DNA of 24,620 bases from a virus. Under the pieces are notes generated by a model. The model worked only from the letters and a program-made list of their open reading frames with translations. It searched no databases and had not been told where the DNA came from. The DNA is taken from the IMG/VR virus record IMGVR_UViG_3300049259_000296, positions 1 to 24,620 of that record; one strand, written 5' to 3'. Shown here piece after piece: positions 8,203 to 15,447 of the stretch. A program made the translations under genes and the position numbers. Positions within the stretch are counted from its first letter, which is position 1. Each line of letters begins with the position of its first letter.

Positions 8203-8943
8203 ATGCCAAAAACCTTCTTGGGTAGGCACGTCCAGGATGACGCTACTTCCGGTAAAAAGATCGGGAGAAGGTGGGTCAGCTACTTGAGAGTGTCCACTGA
8301 GCACCAAGGTGTATCGGGGTTGGGAATTGGCGCGCAACGGAAGGCCGTAGAAGACTACCTCTCCTCAGTTAGCGGCGTCCTGACCGAAGAGTTTGTTGAA
8401 GTTGAGAGTGGCCGGCGTCCCGATCGCCCACAGCTCACACAAGCTTTGGCCTGTTGCAAAAGAAACAAGGCGGACTTGGTTGTCGCGAAGCTGGACCGTT
8501 TGGCGCGCAATGTCGCATTTATCTCCAAACTCATGGAAGCGGGTGTCCATTTCGTTGCAGCCGATATGCCCGAAGCCAACCGGCTAACCATTCATGTCAT
8601 GGCCGCCTTCGCCGAGTACGAACGAGAGCTAATCAGCATCCGCGTGAAAGCAGCACTCGCGGTCGCAAAATCTCGCGGCGTGAAGCTAGGAGGCCCGAAG
8701 ATTCGGGTGGCTCAAGCCAACGCTCGCATCTCCATTATGTCCAAGTACGCCCGGTTAGATGCAAACGTGCTGCCCATCATCCGGCAAATACAGAGCCAAG
8801 GCGTCAAAACGTATGTCGCGATAGCGAAGGCACTCACCAGCCGAAGCGTGCCGACACCGCGGGGGGCGGAGAAATGGTGCCCGTGCACCGTCGCTCGCAT
8901 ACTCGGACGCGCTGAGTACGCCGGCTATCTTTCCGTCGTTTGA
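8203..8943 (+). CDS. Small serine recombinase (resolvase/invertase family)
   Basis: The 246-residue protein carries the serine-recombinase catalytic domain. YLRVST holds the active-site serine (S31), with its arginine partner R29. SGLGIGAQR follows, then AKLDRLARN (about 105-113) and AAFAEYERELISIRVKAAL (about 140-158), where the long E helix begins. The C-terminal section (PIIRQIQSQGVKTYVAIAKAL...) is a recombinase-type helix-turn-helix arm ending in KWCPCTVARIL. Length and layout match the small resolvase-like proteins common in rhizobial islands. The N-terminus is about 20 residues longer than usual and the ribosome binding site at 8203 is weak, so the true start is uncertain. It is related to, but clearly diverged from, the recombinase at 21354. 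It probably moves or resolves the adjacent element. Confidence 0.88.
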   Translation: MPKTFLGRHVQDDATSGKKIGRRWVSYLRVSTEHQGVSGLGIGAQRKAVEDYLSSVSGVLTEEFVEVESGRRPDRPQLTQALACCKRNKADLVVAKLDRLARNVAFISKLMEAGVHFVAADMPEANRLTIHVMAAFAEYERELISIRVKAALAVAKSRGVKLGGPKIRVAQANARISIMSKYARLDANVLPIIRQIQSQGVKTYVAIAKALTSRSVPTPRGAEKWCPCTVARILGRAEYAGYLSVV

Positions 8944-8992
8944 CGGCGTCACCCGATGAATTCGAGCTCCCGGCGCTTCCGTCAGTTCGAGG

Positions 8993-9394
8993 CTAAGCGG
9001 AAAACTGGGCCGATTGATCCGTCCAGATCACCGGGAAGGGACGCATCAGCGATGCGAGATCTAAGCTCTGCGGATTTCTTTCGCTGACGATCAGTTCGAT
9101 GGTGTCCGGTGCCAGCAATGTCAGCCGTAGAACGCGCCCGACATATGCCTCGTTGATTCTCTCCGCCTCGGCGATCTCGACAATCGTGGCATAGGTCCCA
9201 TTTTCCAGAAGCTGCTGCCAGCGGAAGGCTCGCGCGAGGGCTTTGGCCATTGAGTTGTCGGTCCGATGGCTGAACGTGGGGATGCTTTTGCCGTCCGGAG
9301 CGAGGACCAGCTTCTTGCCGCCGCGCTTGCGGATGGTGATTGGAATACGGACGGTGATCGTGCGCTCGTCACTCTTGATCTTAGGCTTTGCCAT
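8993..9394 (-). CDS. Small conserved protein with an HTH-like segment, last gene of the recombinase operon
   Basis: The 133-residue basic protein begins at ATG 9394, overlapping the recombinase stop in TGATG; a GTG one codon earlier is the alternative. The N-terminus is lysine/arginine-rich (KPKIKSDERTITVRIPITIRKRGGKK). The centre (ATIVEIAEAERINEAYVGRVLRLTLLAP, about 67-95) resembles a KorB/ParB-like helix-turn-helix. From memory, this protein often follows DUF2924-associated recombinases in rhizobial genomes. It may be a DNA-binding accessory factor or regulator. No enzymatic motif is visible. Confidence 0.75.
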   Translation of the reverse strand: MAKPKIKSDERTITVRIPITIRKRGGKKLVLAPDGKSIPTFSHRTDNSMAKALARAFRWQQLLENGTYATIVEIAEAERINEAYVGRVLRLTLLAPDTIELIVSERNPQSLDLASLMRPFPVIWTDQSAQFSA

Positions 9395-10707
9395 CACGCC
9401 GCCCTCGCTTTTGTGCCCACCGCCCGGAGATCGTTGGTGATGTTCGCCAACCCTTCGATCCTGAGCCGAATGTCCAGCCCGTCGAGGCTCACATCAACCC
9501 GCTCGACGAGAAGCTGGACGACTCGCGCCTGCTCTGCGGGAAACAGCTCGTTCCAGAGTGGGTCTAGGCGATGGAGCGCTTCCCTCACCTCTCCTTCCGC
9601 GATGCCAGGTATCAACTGTTTCGCCTTGCGCCAGGTCCGGACGATAATTTCGGGCGCGCGGAGTAAGCCGCGCACTTGGTCGACAACAGCGTTTTCGATT
9701 TCGGCAGCCGGTACGCGGCGGATCGAGCAGTCGGACGCGTCGTGCTTCAGCAAATCGTTGGCGATGTAGTAGCGATAGAGTCGTCCGCGCTTCCGTGTAT
9801 GAGTCGGTGTCATGGCGCAGCCAGTCGGGCCGAAGATGATGCCCTTCAGCAAGGCGGGTGTTTGTGCCCGTGCCCGCGCTGACCGCTTACGAGCGTTCTC
9901 AGTGAGAGTGGCATGGACCTTGTCCCAAAGCTGGCGCGACACGATCGGCTTGTGCTCGCCTAGGTACGACTCGCCCTTGTGAACCGCTTCTCCGATGTAA
10001 ACGCGGTTCTTGAGCAGCTGGTAGAGGTAGCCTTTGTCCACTAGCCGACCATTCTTGCCCTTTACGCCTTCCGCGCGCAGCTGTCGCACCAGAACCGTCG
10101 CCGATCCGACTTTCGTGAACCGCTCGAAGATCATTCGAACGGCCGCGGCCTCCTGGTTATTCACCTCCAGCTTCCGATCCTTCACGTCGTAGCCGAGCGG
10201 CGTCCAGCCGCCCATCCACATGCCCTTGCGGCGGGATGCGGCAACCTTGTCGCGGATACGCTCGCCGATGACCTCGCGTTCGAATTGGGCGAATGAGAGC
10301 AGCATGTTGAGGGTCAGCCGTCCCATTGAGGTGGTGGTGTTGAACTGCTGCGTCACGCTGACGAAAGTCACCTTCTTAAGTTCAAACGCGTCCATGAGCT
10401 TCATGAAGTCCGACAGTGAGCGACTGAAGCGATCGAGCTTGTAAGCCAGCACGATGTCGACACGGTCGCTATCGATATCGGCCAAGAGACGCTTCAGCGC
10501 AGGACGGTCCAACGTGCCGCCGGACACGCCGCCATCGTCATAGCGGTCGGGGACCAGGACCCAGCCTTCGGCCTTCTGGCTTGTAATGTAGGCTTCGCAA
10601 GACTCGCGCTGAGCATCCAGCGAGTTGAATTCCATCTCCAAACCCTCTTCGGAGGACTTGCGGGTGTAGATCGCGCAGCGGAGCTTTCGCACGATGGGCT
10701 TCTTCAT
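9394..10707 (-). CDS. Large serine recombinase (recombinase family protein)
   Basis: The 437-residue protein has a resolvase-type catalytic domain (about 1-155). YTRKSS contains R16 and the catalytic serine S18, followed by SLDAQRESCEAYI, LAYKLDRFSRS and FAQFEREVIGERIRDK. A recombinase domain (about 175-280) contains GWTPLGYDVKDRKL and LLKNRVYIGEAVHKG. A degenerate zinc-ribbon region follows (about 295-340, GCAMTPTHTRKRGRLYRYY ... DCSIRRVPAAEIE), and then a helical C-terminal arm. It starts with an ATGA overlap on the DUF2924 gene and its stop overlaps the next start, so translation is coupled across the operon. Such recombinases integrate or excise elements between short att sites. It is the strongest candidate for having brought in the island. 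Confidence 0.92.
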   Translation of the reverse strand: MKKPIVRKLRCAIYTRKSSEEGLEMEFNSLDAQRESCEAYITSQKAEGWVLVPDRYDDGGVSGGTLDRPALKRLLADIDSDRVDIVLAYKLDRFSRSLSDFMKLMDAFELKKVTFVSVTQQFNTTTSMGRLTLNMLLSFAQFEREVIGERIRDKVAASRRKGMWMGGWTPLGYDVKDRKLEVNNQEAAAVRMIFERFTKVGSATVLVRQLRAEGVKGKNGRLVDKGYLYQLLKNRVYIGEAVHKGESYLGEHKPIVSRQLWDKVHATLTENARKRSARARAQTPALLKGIIFGPTGCAMTPTHTRKRGRLYRYYIANDLLKHDASDCSIRRVPAAEIENAVVDQVRGLLRAPEIIVRTWRKAKQLIPGIAEGEVREALHRLDPLWNELFPAEQARVVQLLVERVDVSLDGLDIRLRIEGLANITNDLRAVGTKARAA

Positions 10708-11153
10708 GCGACACCCTTGCGGTTCTTGAGACCAAAGAAGACCCAGCCATTCCAGCGCGTTCCAGTGATGGCCCGCGCGATGGCCGAGAGCGACTGATAG
10801 GGACAGCCCTGATATTCAAAGCCTTCGGTGCGCACCGTGACGCAGTGATCAATGCCTTGCCATTCACGGACCAGGCGCGTACCCGCAACAGGCCGATCTT
10901 GCGATCGTCGGCGGCTTCGAACGGCGGGATCGCCACCGTCGAGTACTTCGCCCAGCTTGCGGAGCAGTTTCACGGTCTCGGGTTTGAGCCCACCGTATGC
11001 CAGTTCCTGGATGCGATAGGCGAGCCGATGCTCCAGGAAGCGCCTGTTGTAGAGCGGCGGCTCGGTTTCGAAGAGATCGCGCCATTGTTGCTTCAGCTGC
11101 TTGATGGGCGCGTGTTTCAGAGCCGCGATGCGGGCCAACACGGTATCAGTCAA
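10704..11153 (-). CDS. DUF2924 domain-containing protein
   Basis: The 149-residue protein starts at TTG 11153, with GGAAGGAG about 7 nt upstream, and overlaps the preceding gene by TTGA. The features I recognise as DUF2924 are LKQQWRDLFETEPPLYNRRFLEHRLAYRIQELAYGGL (about 19-55) and the C-terminal CPYQSLSAIARAITGTRWNGWVFFGL, which resembles a small DNA-binding or intasome-type fold (SAIAR.ITG..WNG..FFGL). The family has no experimentally assigned function that I know of and is almost always next to a serine recombinase. Here the 4-bp overlap with that gene suggests stoichiometric co-production. A role as recombination directionality factor or DNA-binding partner is inference. Confidence 0.88.
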   Translation of the reverse strand: MTDTVLARIAALKHAPIKQLKQQWRDLFETEPPLYNRRFLEHRLAYRIQELAYGGLKPETVKLLRKLGEVLDGGDPAVRSRRRSQDRPVAGTRLVREWQGIDHCVTVRTEGFEYQGCPYQSLSAIARAITGTRWNGWVFFGLKNRKGVA

Positions 11154-11350
11154 CGAGGGTCTCCTTCCGACTTGAGATCATCGGCAGGACCGCTCTGAAC
11201 TCCGACACAGTCCAGCGCACTTTCTCCGAAGTGCGGAGATACAGGAGTTGACTGTCGGGCCCGAAGACGCAGCAGGCCCGATGTCAAGATTTGCGCGAGT
11301 TCACTTAACCGATCGGTGGTGCTGATTCCATTTGGCACGTGAACTGTCAT
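11150..11350 (-). CDS. Small conserved protein opening the DUF2924-recombinase operon
   Basis: The 66-residue protein starts at ATG 11350, with a near-perfect Shine-Dalgarno GGAGGTGA 7 nt upstream, and ends with a stop overlapping the DUF2924 start. The core ELAQILTSGLLRLRARQS ... FGESALDC..VQSG recalls small proteins that I remember upstream of DUF2924 genes in rhizobia. It is probably a small helical partner. No function is known. The strong ribosome binding site and overlap support it as a real gene despite its size. Confidence 0.75.
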   Translation of the reverse strand: MTVHVPNGISTTDRLSELAQILTSGLLRLRARQSTPVSPHFGESALDCVGVQSGPADDLKSEGDPR

Positions 11351-11491
11351 TGCGCGTCACCTCCGAGCTTTTGGAAGATGACCTCGCTTGGTCGAGAAAG
11401 ACAGCCCAACTGAAGTAACCAGCGCAACATTGCGCGCAAAAAATAAGCCGCGAGTGTTCATGCGAACAGCCCAGCGATTTTCGGAGTCACG

Positions 11492-12865
11492 ATGACAACG
11501 AATTTGGCGTCGATTTCAGCGCGAAACGAACTGCTCTCGGCCGCGCAGTACGGAGAAATCACGTCAGCAGAGGCCGAGGCCAAAGCTGCAGAAATGGGCT
11601 GGCCTCCATTCGAGAGGCAACCAGCACTTCCTGCATTCGACCCGATGCTCGAGGCTAGATGGTCACTGGTGATGACAGTGGCATGGATTGCCTGGCGTGA
11701 TCTCGCATTAGTCCGCGAGCAGCATAGTGGCTTCCGGGCTGATAGTACGCATTGGTTGTTTCGCGAATGGAACGGCCCAGCTCCAGAAGGTGGCGTGGAG
11801 CGTCATGCCGGCTATTTTGTTGAGACCTGGTCCAAATCGTCAGCGACGCGCCTTTCGCTTGTCGACATAATATTGGAAGGCCGAGACGAGTTTCCGCCAA
11901 CTCGTCAAATGTCCGTGGCGGATGCGCGGGAAATCCTATGGAGAGCCTTGTCTGAGGGGCGCTTGGTCGCTGAGGCTTTGGACTCATCTGGGAAACCGAT
12001 CGAAATACCGACGATCGAGTGGTCTTACCTGAAGCTCTATGAAGAGCGAGAACTCGACGTTCTCAAGCACAACGCACTGGACAACGGGGCTGCTTTTACC
12101 GACGTCAAATTCAGGCGCGAAGATGTGCTGGGGCTATGGCACCAAATTACTTATGTGAAAGCTGCATTGGAGGACACCTATCTGATAGACGAGTCCATGG
12201 TCGAACCTGTCGAAAATCAGACGGCGGGCTACGTTCCCCTTTGTTCGGCGCTTCACTGGATGATGACGCGAGGCGGAATGCTGCGGCTGCGCCTCGATGA
12301 CGAAGAGGCATGGGATGCGGCATGTGACAAGCTAATCCCGTCGATCCACGCCGGGCGTGTTGAACTCATCGGTTTGCCTCGGGGTGGTGCGCTCACAGAA
12401 AAAATCCCAGGCTACTCACTCCCTCTCGTCAAAGTTCTGCATCCTCTCAGATCCGATTTTTCTGATAGTGCGCTCTCCGCGCCTTCGCACATCGTATGCA
12501 CTCCCTTTGTCGATCAAGAGCACTGGTCCGCTGATTTCAATGATCGGCTGTATCTTAGAGGTCAAGCGCAGGCCGCCTGGACCCACCTTCAAGTCTGCAA
12601 ATCCGATGTATTGGACCGTTGCCCTCGTCCCGAGAAACGCGTGAAGCCGCAGCAGGATTGCTTTCATTGGCTGTTAGATCAGATGCGCGACAGTCCAAGC
12701 CGCCGACCGAAAACCAAGGAAATGTTCCGGAGAGAGGCCAACTCCAAGTTTTCGCTGCTGAAGGTCCGTCAATTCAATAGCGCCTGGGACCACGCCATAA
12801 TGGAGAGCGGCGCTTCGGCATGGTCCGCCCGGGGTCGGCCGAAATTAAATCAGAACGCTCACTGA
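11492..12865 (+). CDS. Hypothetical protein, 457 residues, divergent from the recombinase operon
   Basis: The gene starts at ATG 11492 with GGAG 6 nt upstream and is transcribed away from the recombinase operon across a 141-bp shared promoter region. I do not recognise a named family. Two halves appear to repeat one layout. An aromatic/hydrophobic helix (SLVMTVAWIAWRDLALV; VPLCSALHWMMTRGG) is followed by a D/E-A-..-L segment with A/GR(L/V) (ADAREILWRALSEGRLVAEAL; AWDAACDKLIPSIHAGRVELIGL) and then an EIP or KIPG turn. The tail (about 395-457) has SPSRRPKTKEMFRREANSKF ... RQFNSAWDHAI ... WSARGRPK, which looks like a basic helical DNA-binding end. Proteins with this tail occur in rhizobial mobile regions (from memory). 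A regulatory or DNA-binding role is only an inference. Confidence 0.75.
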   Translation: MTTNLASISARNELLSAAQYGEITSAEAEAKAAEMGWPPFERQPALPAFDPMLEARWSLVMTVAWIAWRDLALVREQHSGFRADSTHWLFREWNGPAPEGGVERHAGYFVETWSKSSATRLSLVDIILEGRDEFPPTRQMSVADAREILWRALSEGRLVAEALDSSGKPIEIPTIEWSYLKLYEERELDVLKHNALDNGAAFTDVKFRREDVLGLWHQITYVKAALEDTYLIDESMVEPVENQTAGYVPLCSALHWMMTRGGMLRLRLDDEEAWDAACDKLIPSIHAGRVELIGLPRGGALTEKIPGYSLPLVKVLHPLRSDFSDSALSAPSHIVCTPFVDQEHWSADFNDRLYLRGQAQAAWTHLQVCKSDVLDRCPRPEKRVKPQQDCFHWLLDQMRDSPSRRPKTKEMFRREANSKFSLLKVRQFNSAWDHAIMESGASAWSARGRPKLNQNAH

Positions 12866-12950
12866 AATCGTGACAGTTTTTTATCAAGGTTGATCGGACT
12901 AGGCATCCGCATGCGTTCGCAATGGCGCGGTCGCAAGCGGAGAAACGCCT

Positions 12951-13196
12951 TTGAACCCTCAGATCACCACAGCGCTCCCCCGAACTTTTTCTAATCCGCC
13001 AGACCTCCGTCACTTCAACCAGGTGCAACTGGCGCGACGTTGGAGCTTGAGCCCGCGGACGCTCGAACGCTGGCGTTGGCGCAGGCAAGGGCCTGACTTC
13101 CTGAAAGTAGGCGGACGCATCGTGTATCGCCTGGAGGACGTGGAAGCGTTCGAAATCGCCCAGTTGCACAGGCAGCCGCAGCAAAAACCGACATGA
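12951..13196 (+). CDS. Helix-turn-helix DNA-binding protein (excisionase/MerR-like)
   Basis: The 81-residue protein starts at TTG 12951 with GGAG 8 nt upstream; no other start codon fits. The sequence FNQVQLARRWSLSPRTLERWRWRRQGPDFLKVGGRIVYRLEDVEAFE (about 22-68) is a typical winged-helix HTH_17/excisionase fold: HTH, a tryptophan/arginine recognition helix, then the VGGR.VYR..DVE wing. It is the first gene of a five-gene chain joined by ATGA overlaps, and a natural candidate for a phage excisionase or regulator of the chain. Confidence 0.85.
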   Translation: MNPQITTALPRTFSNPPDLRHFNQVQLARRWSLSPRTLERWRWRRQGPDFLKVGGRIVYRLEDVEAFEIAQLHRQPQQKPT

Positions 13197-13462
13197 AAAA
13201 CCGGAGGTCGCGGGCGCGGCCTCCGGTCAGTGCGTTGCTCATTTCAACCAAGCCGCGCGGGCGCGCGACCAACACGGAACGATTTGCCATGTTCGAATAC
13301 ACCATCATCGCCACTCAACGCAACAAACGGCGCAGCCGCGGCAGCCGATTGCGCAGCATTCGTTGGCACGGCCCGCGTTTTATTCGCGGGCGCCGTGCCA
13401 GCAGGCTGACAACCGTCTGGACCCTCAAGCCGCGGCGCTTGAACCATGAGGTGCCGGCATGA
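13193..13462 (+). CDS. Small arginine-rich protein, second gene of the ATGA-linked chain
   Basis: The 89-residue frame starts inside the HTH gene's stop (ATGA, 13193-13196), and its own stop overlaps the next start (ATGA, 13459-13462). Junctions at both ends argue that it is translated. About a quarter of the residues are arginine or lysine, with no recognised domain; a central hydrophobic stretch reads MFEYTIIATQ. The gene also contains two strong hairpins, so the RNA structure rather than the peptide could be the conserved element. It is possibly a nucleic-acid-binding peptide or only a translational relay. Confidence 0.45.
   Translation: MKNRRSRARPPVSALLISTKPRGRATNTERFAMFEYTIIATQRNKRRSRGSRLRSIRWHGPRFIRGRRASRLTTVWTLKPRRLNHEVPA
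13200..13227. other. Strong hairpin at the start of the small basic gene, terminator-like on the minus strand
   Basis: ACCGGAGG (13200-13207) pairs with CCTCCGGT (13220-13227). Inner pairs including one G-U extend the stem to about 12 bp. An A5 tract lies on its left, so on the minus strand the hairpin is followed by TTTTT, the form of an intrinsic terminator for leftward transcription. On the plus strand it could attenuate or pause the operon. Confidence 0.55.
13365..13399. other. Long GC-rich stem-loop
   Basis: GGCACGGC (13365-13372) pairs with GCCGTGCC (13392-13399), and CCGCG (13373-13377) pairs with CGCGG (13385-13389). There is a 2-nt GC bulge on the right arm and a TTTTATT loop. No T-run follows, so this is not a simple terminator. 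Confidence 0.6.
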
Positions 13463-13677
13463 ACACCGACACCCTCTCCGACGACAACAGGCGCGAATAC
13501 ATCCTCGCGGAATTTCGCTGCGCTTTGATCAGAGCCCGACTTGCACAGTGCGACATCGAAGCTGTCGCGATCGCGCTCAAGAACAAGATCGTGACGCCCG
13601 AGCAGGCAGCGGCAATGTTCTGGGATTCCGAAGCCGTTCAGTTCCTAGGACTCGAACTGAATGGAGGCGGGCGATGA
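13459..13677 (+). CDS. Small hypothetical protein, third gene of the ATGA-linked chain
   Basis: The 72-residue acidic/helical protein (REYILAEFRCALIRARLAQC.IEAVAIALKNKIVTPEQAAAMFWDSEAVQFLG) starts in the ATGA at 13459 and stops in the ATGA at 13674-13677, directly upstream of the DUF3631 gene. It is predicted to be helical with no signal peptide. Small proteins of this kind precede DUF3631 genes in rhizobial prophages (from memory). Its function is unknown. The start is fixed by the overlap. Confidence 0.7.
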   Translation: MNTDTLSDDNRREYILAEFRCALIRARLAQCDIEAVAIALKNKIVTPEQAAAMFWDSEAVQFLGLELNGGGR

Positions 13678-15080
13678 ACAATCACGTAGCGAACGACTTG
13701 CGGTCCGACACCGCCGACAACGCCGAATTAGATGCCCAGGTGCTCGCCTTTAACGCCCGACAAGGTGAACGCGCCCTGCGCGCCGTCTACGACTTCTTAG
13801 GACGGTTCGTTTCGTATCCGAGCGAACATGCGCGCGTGGCACACGCCCTATGGATTGTTCACACTCACATGATGGCCCTTTGGGACTCGACCCCGCGGTT
13901 GGCATTTCTCTCGGCGGAGCCGGCGAGCGGCAAAACACGCGCCCTAGAAGTGACCGAGTTGTTGGTGCCGAACCCGGTCCCGACCGTGAACGTCTCTCCA
14001 GCCTATCTGTTTCGCAAAGTCGGAAGCGAAGAAGGAGCCACCATCCTCTACGACGAGATCGACACTGTGTTCGGGCCACGGGCGAAGGACAACGAGGACA
14101 TTCGCGGACTGCTCAACGCAGGACACCGGCGTGGAGCCACCACAGGCCGTTGCGTCATGCGTGGCAAGGAAGTCACGCTTGAGGAACTACCTGCCTATGC
14201 CGCCGTTGCACTCGCCGGTCTCGGGTGGTTGCCCGACACGATCTTGTCCAGATCGATCGTCGTGCGGATGAGAAGGCGCCACGCCGGCGAAAGGGTCGAA
14301 CCGTTCCGTCGGCGAATTCAGGAGATCGAAGGAATAGGCATCCGCGATCAGATCGCCGTTTGGGCACAATCGGTGCCATCTACGATTACGTACCCCGAGC
14401 TTCCCGAGCAAATCGTAGACCGAGACGCCGACATCTGGGAGCCGTTGATCGCTGTCGCAGATGCGGTCGGCGGTGGCTGGCCCGAAAGTGCGCGTGTGGC
14501 GGGTGTGGCGCTTGTGGCGGACTCCAAGGAAGCGGAGCCGAGCCTGGGCATCCGGTTGTTGCACGACTTGAGGGCCGTGTTCGGCGACGCCAAGGAGATG
14601 TCCAGCAAATCGATCCTTCGGGCGCTGCATGCGATCGAGGAGGGCCCGTGGGCCGACATGAAGGGCAAGCCACTCGATGAGCGAGGACTGTCCCACCGGC
14701 TGCGCCAGTACGGCATCAGGTCCAAGCCTGTCAGAACGGAGGGCGGAACACCAAAGGGCTACACCCGTGCCGACCTGCTTGATCAATGGACGAGGTATCT
14801 CCCCCCGTACCCCGCTATCTCCGCCACATCCGCCACATCCGCCACATCCGCCACGTCGATGCAGAACGGCGGGACAGGAGCGCAACAACCCTTTTCGGCC
14901 GATAATAAAGAAGCGAGTGAAATCAACGGTGTGGCGGATGTGGCGGATGTGGCGCTTCCCGGCGGTATGCGGCGGGTGTGTGCCCACTGCGACAAATCCG
15001 ATGGCGAGTTGCGCGAAGCGAGTGTCGGCGGCTGGCCGATTTGGTTGCATCCCGCCTGCACGCAGGCGTACCGGCCATGA
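13674..15080 (+). CDS. DUF3631 domain-containing P-loop ATPase, phage-type
   Basis: The frame is open further upstream, but the start is ATG 13674, which overlaps the preceding stop (ATGA), giving 468 residues. The N-terminal ATPase core has Walker A EPASGKT (82-88, K87) and Walker B ILYDEID (124-130). It then has LLNAGHRRGA and the VALAGLGWLPDTILSRSIVVRMRRR segment typical of DUF3631. The DUF3631 helical part (about 260-370) follows. The C-terminal tail holds SAT and VAD tripeptide runs encoded by 9-bp repeats. It ends in a small zinc-finger-like motif CAHC ... WLHPAC (about 440-462). DUF3631 proteins sit beside or are fused to primase/toprim domains in phages and islands, so a DNA-replication helicase-like role is likely. 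No primase is in the window. Confidence 0.85.
   Translation: MNNHVANDLRSDTADNAELDAQVLAFNARQGERALRAVYDFLGRFVSYPSEHARVAHALWIVHTHMMALWDSTPRLAFLSAEPASGKTRALEVTELLVPNPVPTVNVSPAYLFRKVGSEEGATILYDEIDTVFGPRAKDNEDIRGLLNAGHRRGATTGRCVMRGKEVTLEELPAYAAVALAGLGWLPDTILSRSIVVRMRRRHAGERVEPFRRRIQEIEGIGIRDQIAVWAQSVPSTITYPELPEQIVDRDADIWEPLIAVADAVGGGWPESARVAGVALVADSKEAEPSLGIRLLHDLRAVFGDAKEMSSKSILRALHAIEEGPWADMKGKPLDERGLSHRLRQYGIRSKPVRTEGGTPKGYTRADLLDQWTRYLPPYPAISATSATSATSATSMQNGGTGAQQPFSADNKEASEINGVADVADVALPGGMRRVCAHCDKSDGELREASVGGWPIWLHPACTQAYRP
14820..14957. repeat. Complementary blocks of a 9-bp repeat inside the DUF3631 gene
   Basis: Four copies of TCCGCCACA (last TCCGCCACG) run from 14820 to 14855. Their reverse complement TGTGGCGGA is repeated at 14931-14957, the third copy ending in CT. 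A perfect inverted match of 25 nt is possible, with a loop of about 75 nt and several slipped registers. A third block of the TGTGGCGNN type lies upstream at 14495-14521. In the protein these encode SAT and VAD repeats. Confidence 0.85.
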
Positions 15081-15397
15081 GAGGTCGGCAGCGGCTCCCC
15101 CAGCGCCGAGCGCACGAAGTCTTCGACTTCGAGCATGGCGGGCACCGCTACACCGCCGGTGTGGGAAGGTTCGAGGATGGAAGTTTAGCCGAGGTGTTCC
15201 TCAATGTGCCAGGACGGGTTGGCAGTAGCATCGAAGCCATGGCTCGGGATGCGGCCACACTCGCTTCGATCGCGCTCCAGTATGGCGCCCCGCCTGAGAC
15301 GCTTCGGCGGGCGCTTACAAGGAATGCAGATGGTAGTGCCGGAGGACCACTCGGAGTCCTCCTTGACTTGCTTGCCGTACCGCTGTCGTCTCGGTGA
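15077..15397 (+). CDS. Stand-alone TSCPD-domain protein (ribonucleotide-reductase C-terminal-like)
   Basis: ATG 15077 overlaps the DUF3631 stop (ATGA), giving 106 residues; an upstream in-frame extension would overlap the ATPase gene. HRYTAGVGRFEDGSLAEVFLNVPGRVGSSIEAMARDAATLASIALQYGAPPETLRRALTR matches the TSCPD fold found at the C-terminus of class II ribonucleotide reductases (GRF..G.LAEVF, then A.DAA.L.S.ALQ.G.P...I). The rest of the enzyme is missing. Free-standing copies occur in rhizobial phage-like regions (from memory). Its role is unknown, possibly nucleotide- or nucleic-acid-related. Confidence 0.75.
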   Translation: MRGRQRLPQRRAHEVFDFEHGGHRYTAGVGRFEDGSLAEVFLNVPGRVGSSIEAMARDAATLASIALQYGAPPETLRRALTRNADGSAGGPLGVLLDLLAVPLSSR

Positions 15398-15447
15398 TGG
15401 CGCAACGATCTCAGTCAGCCGAAGACAACAAAAACGAAGGCTAGGCA

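Noticed and set aside
8190-8225. 11-codon leader frame overlapping the first recombinase start
   Set aside because: No ribosome binding site, and the overlap runs well into the recombinase frame; probably chance.
14820-14957. CRISPR-like array
   Set aside because: Units are 9 bp, directly adjacent with no spacers, and lie inside a coding frame.
14187-15050. 287-codon minus-strand frame opposite the DUF3631 gene
   Set aside because: Shadow of the 9-bp repeats (GGCGGC runs); the opposite strand has Walker motifs and ATGA coupling.
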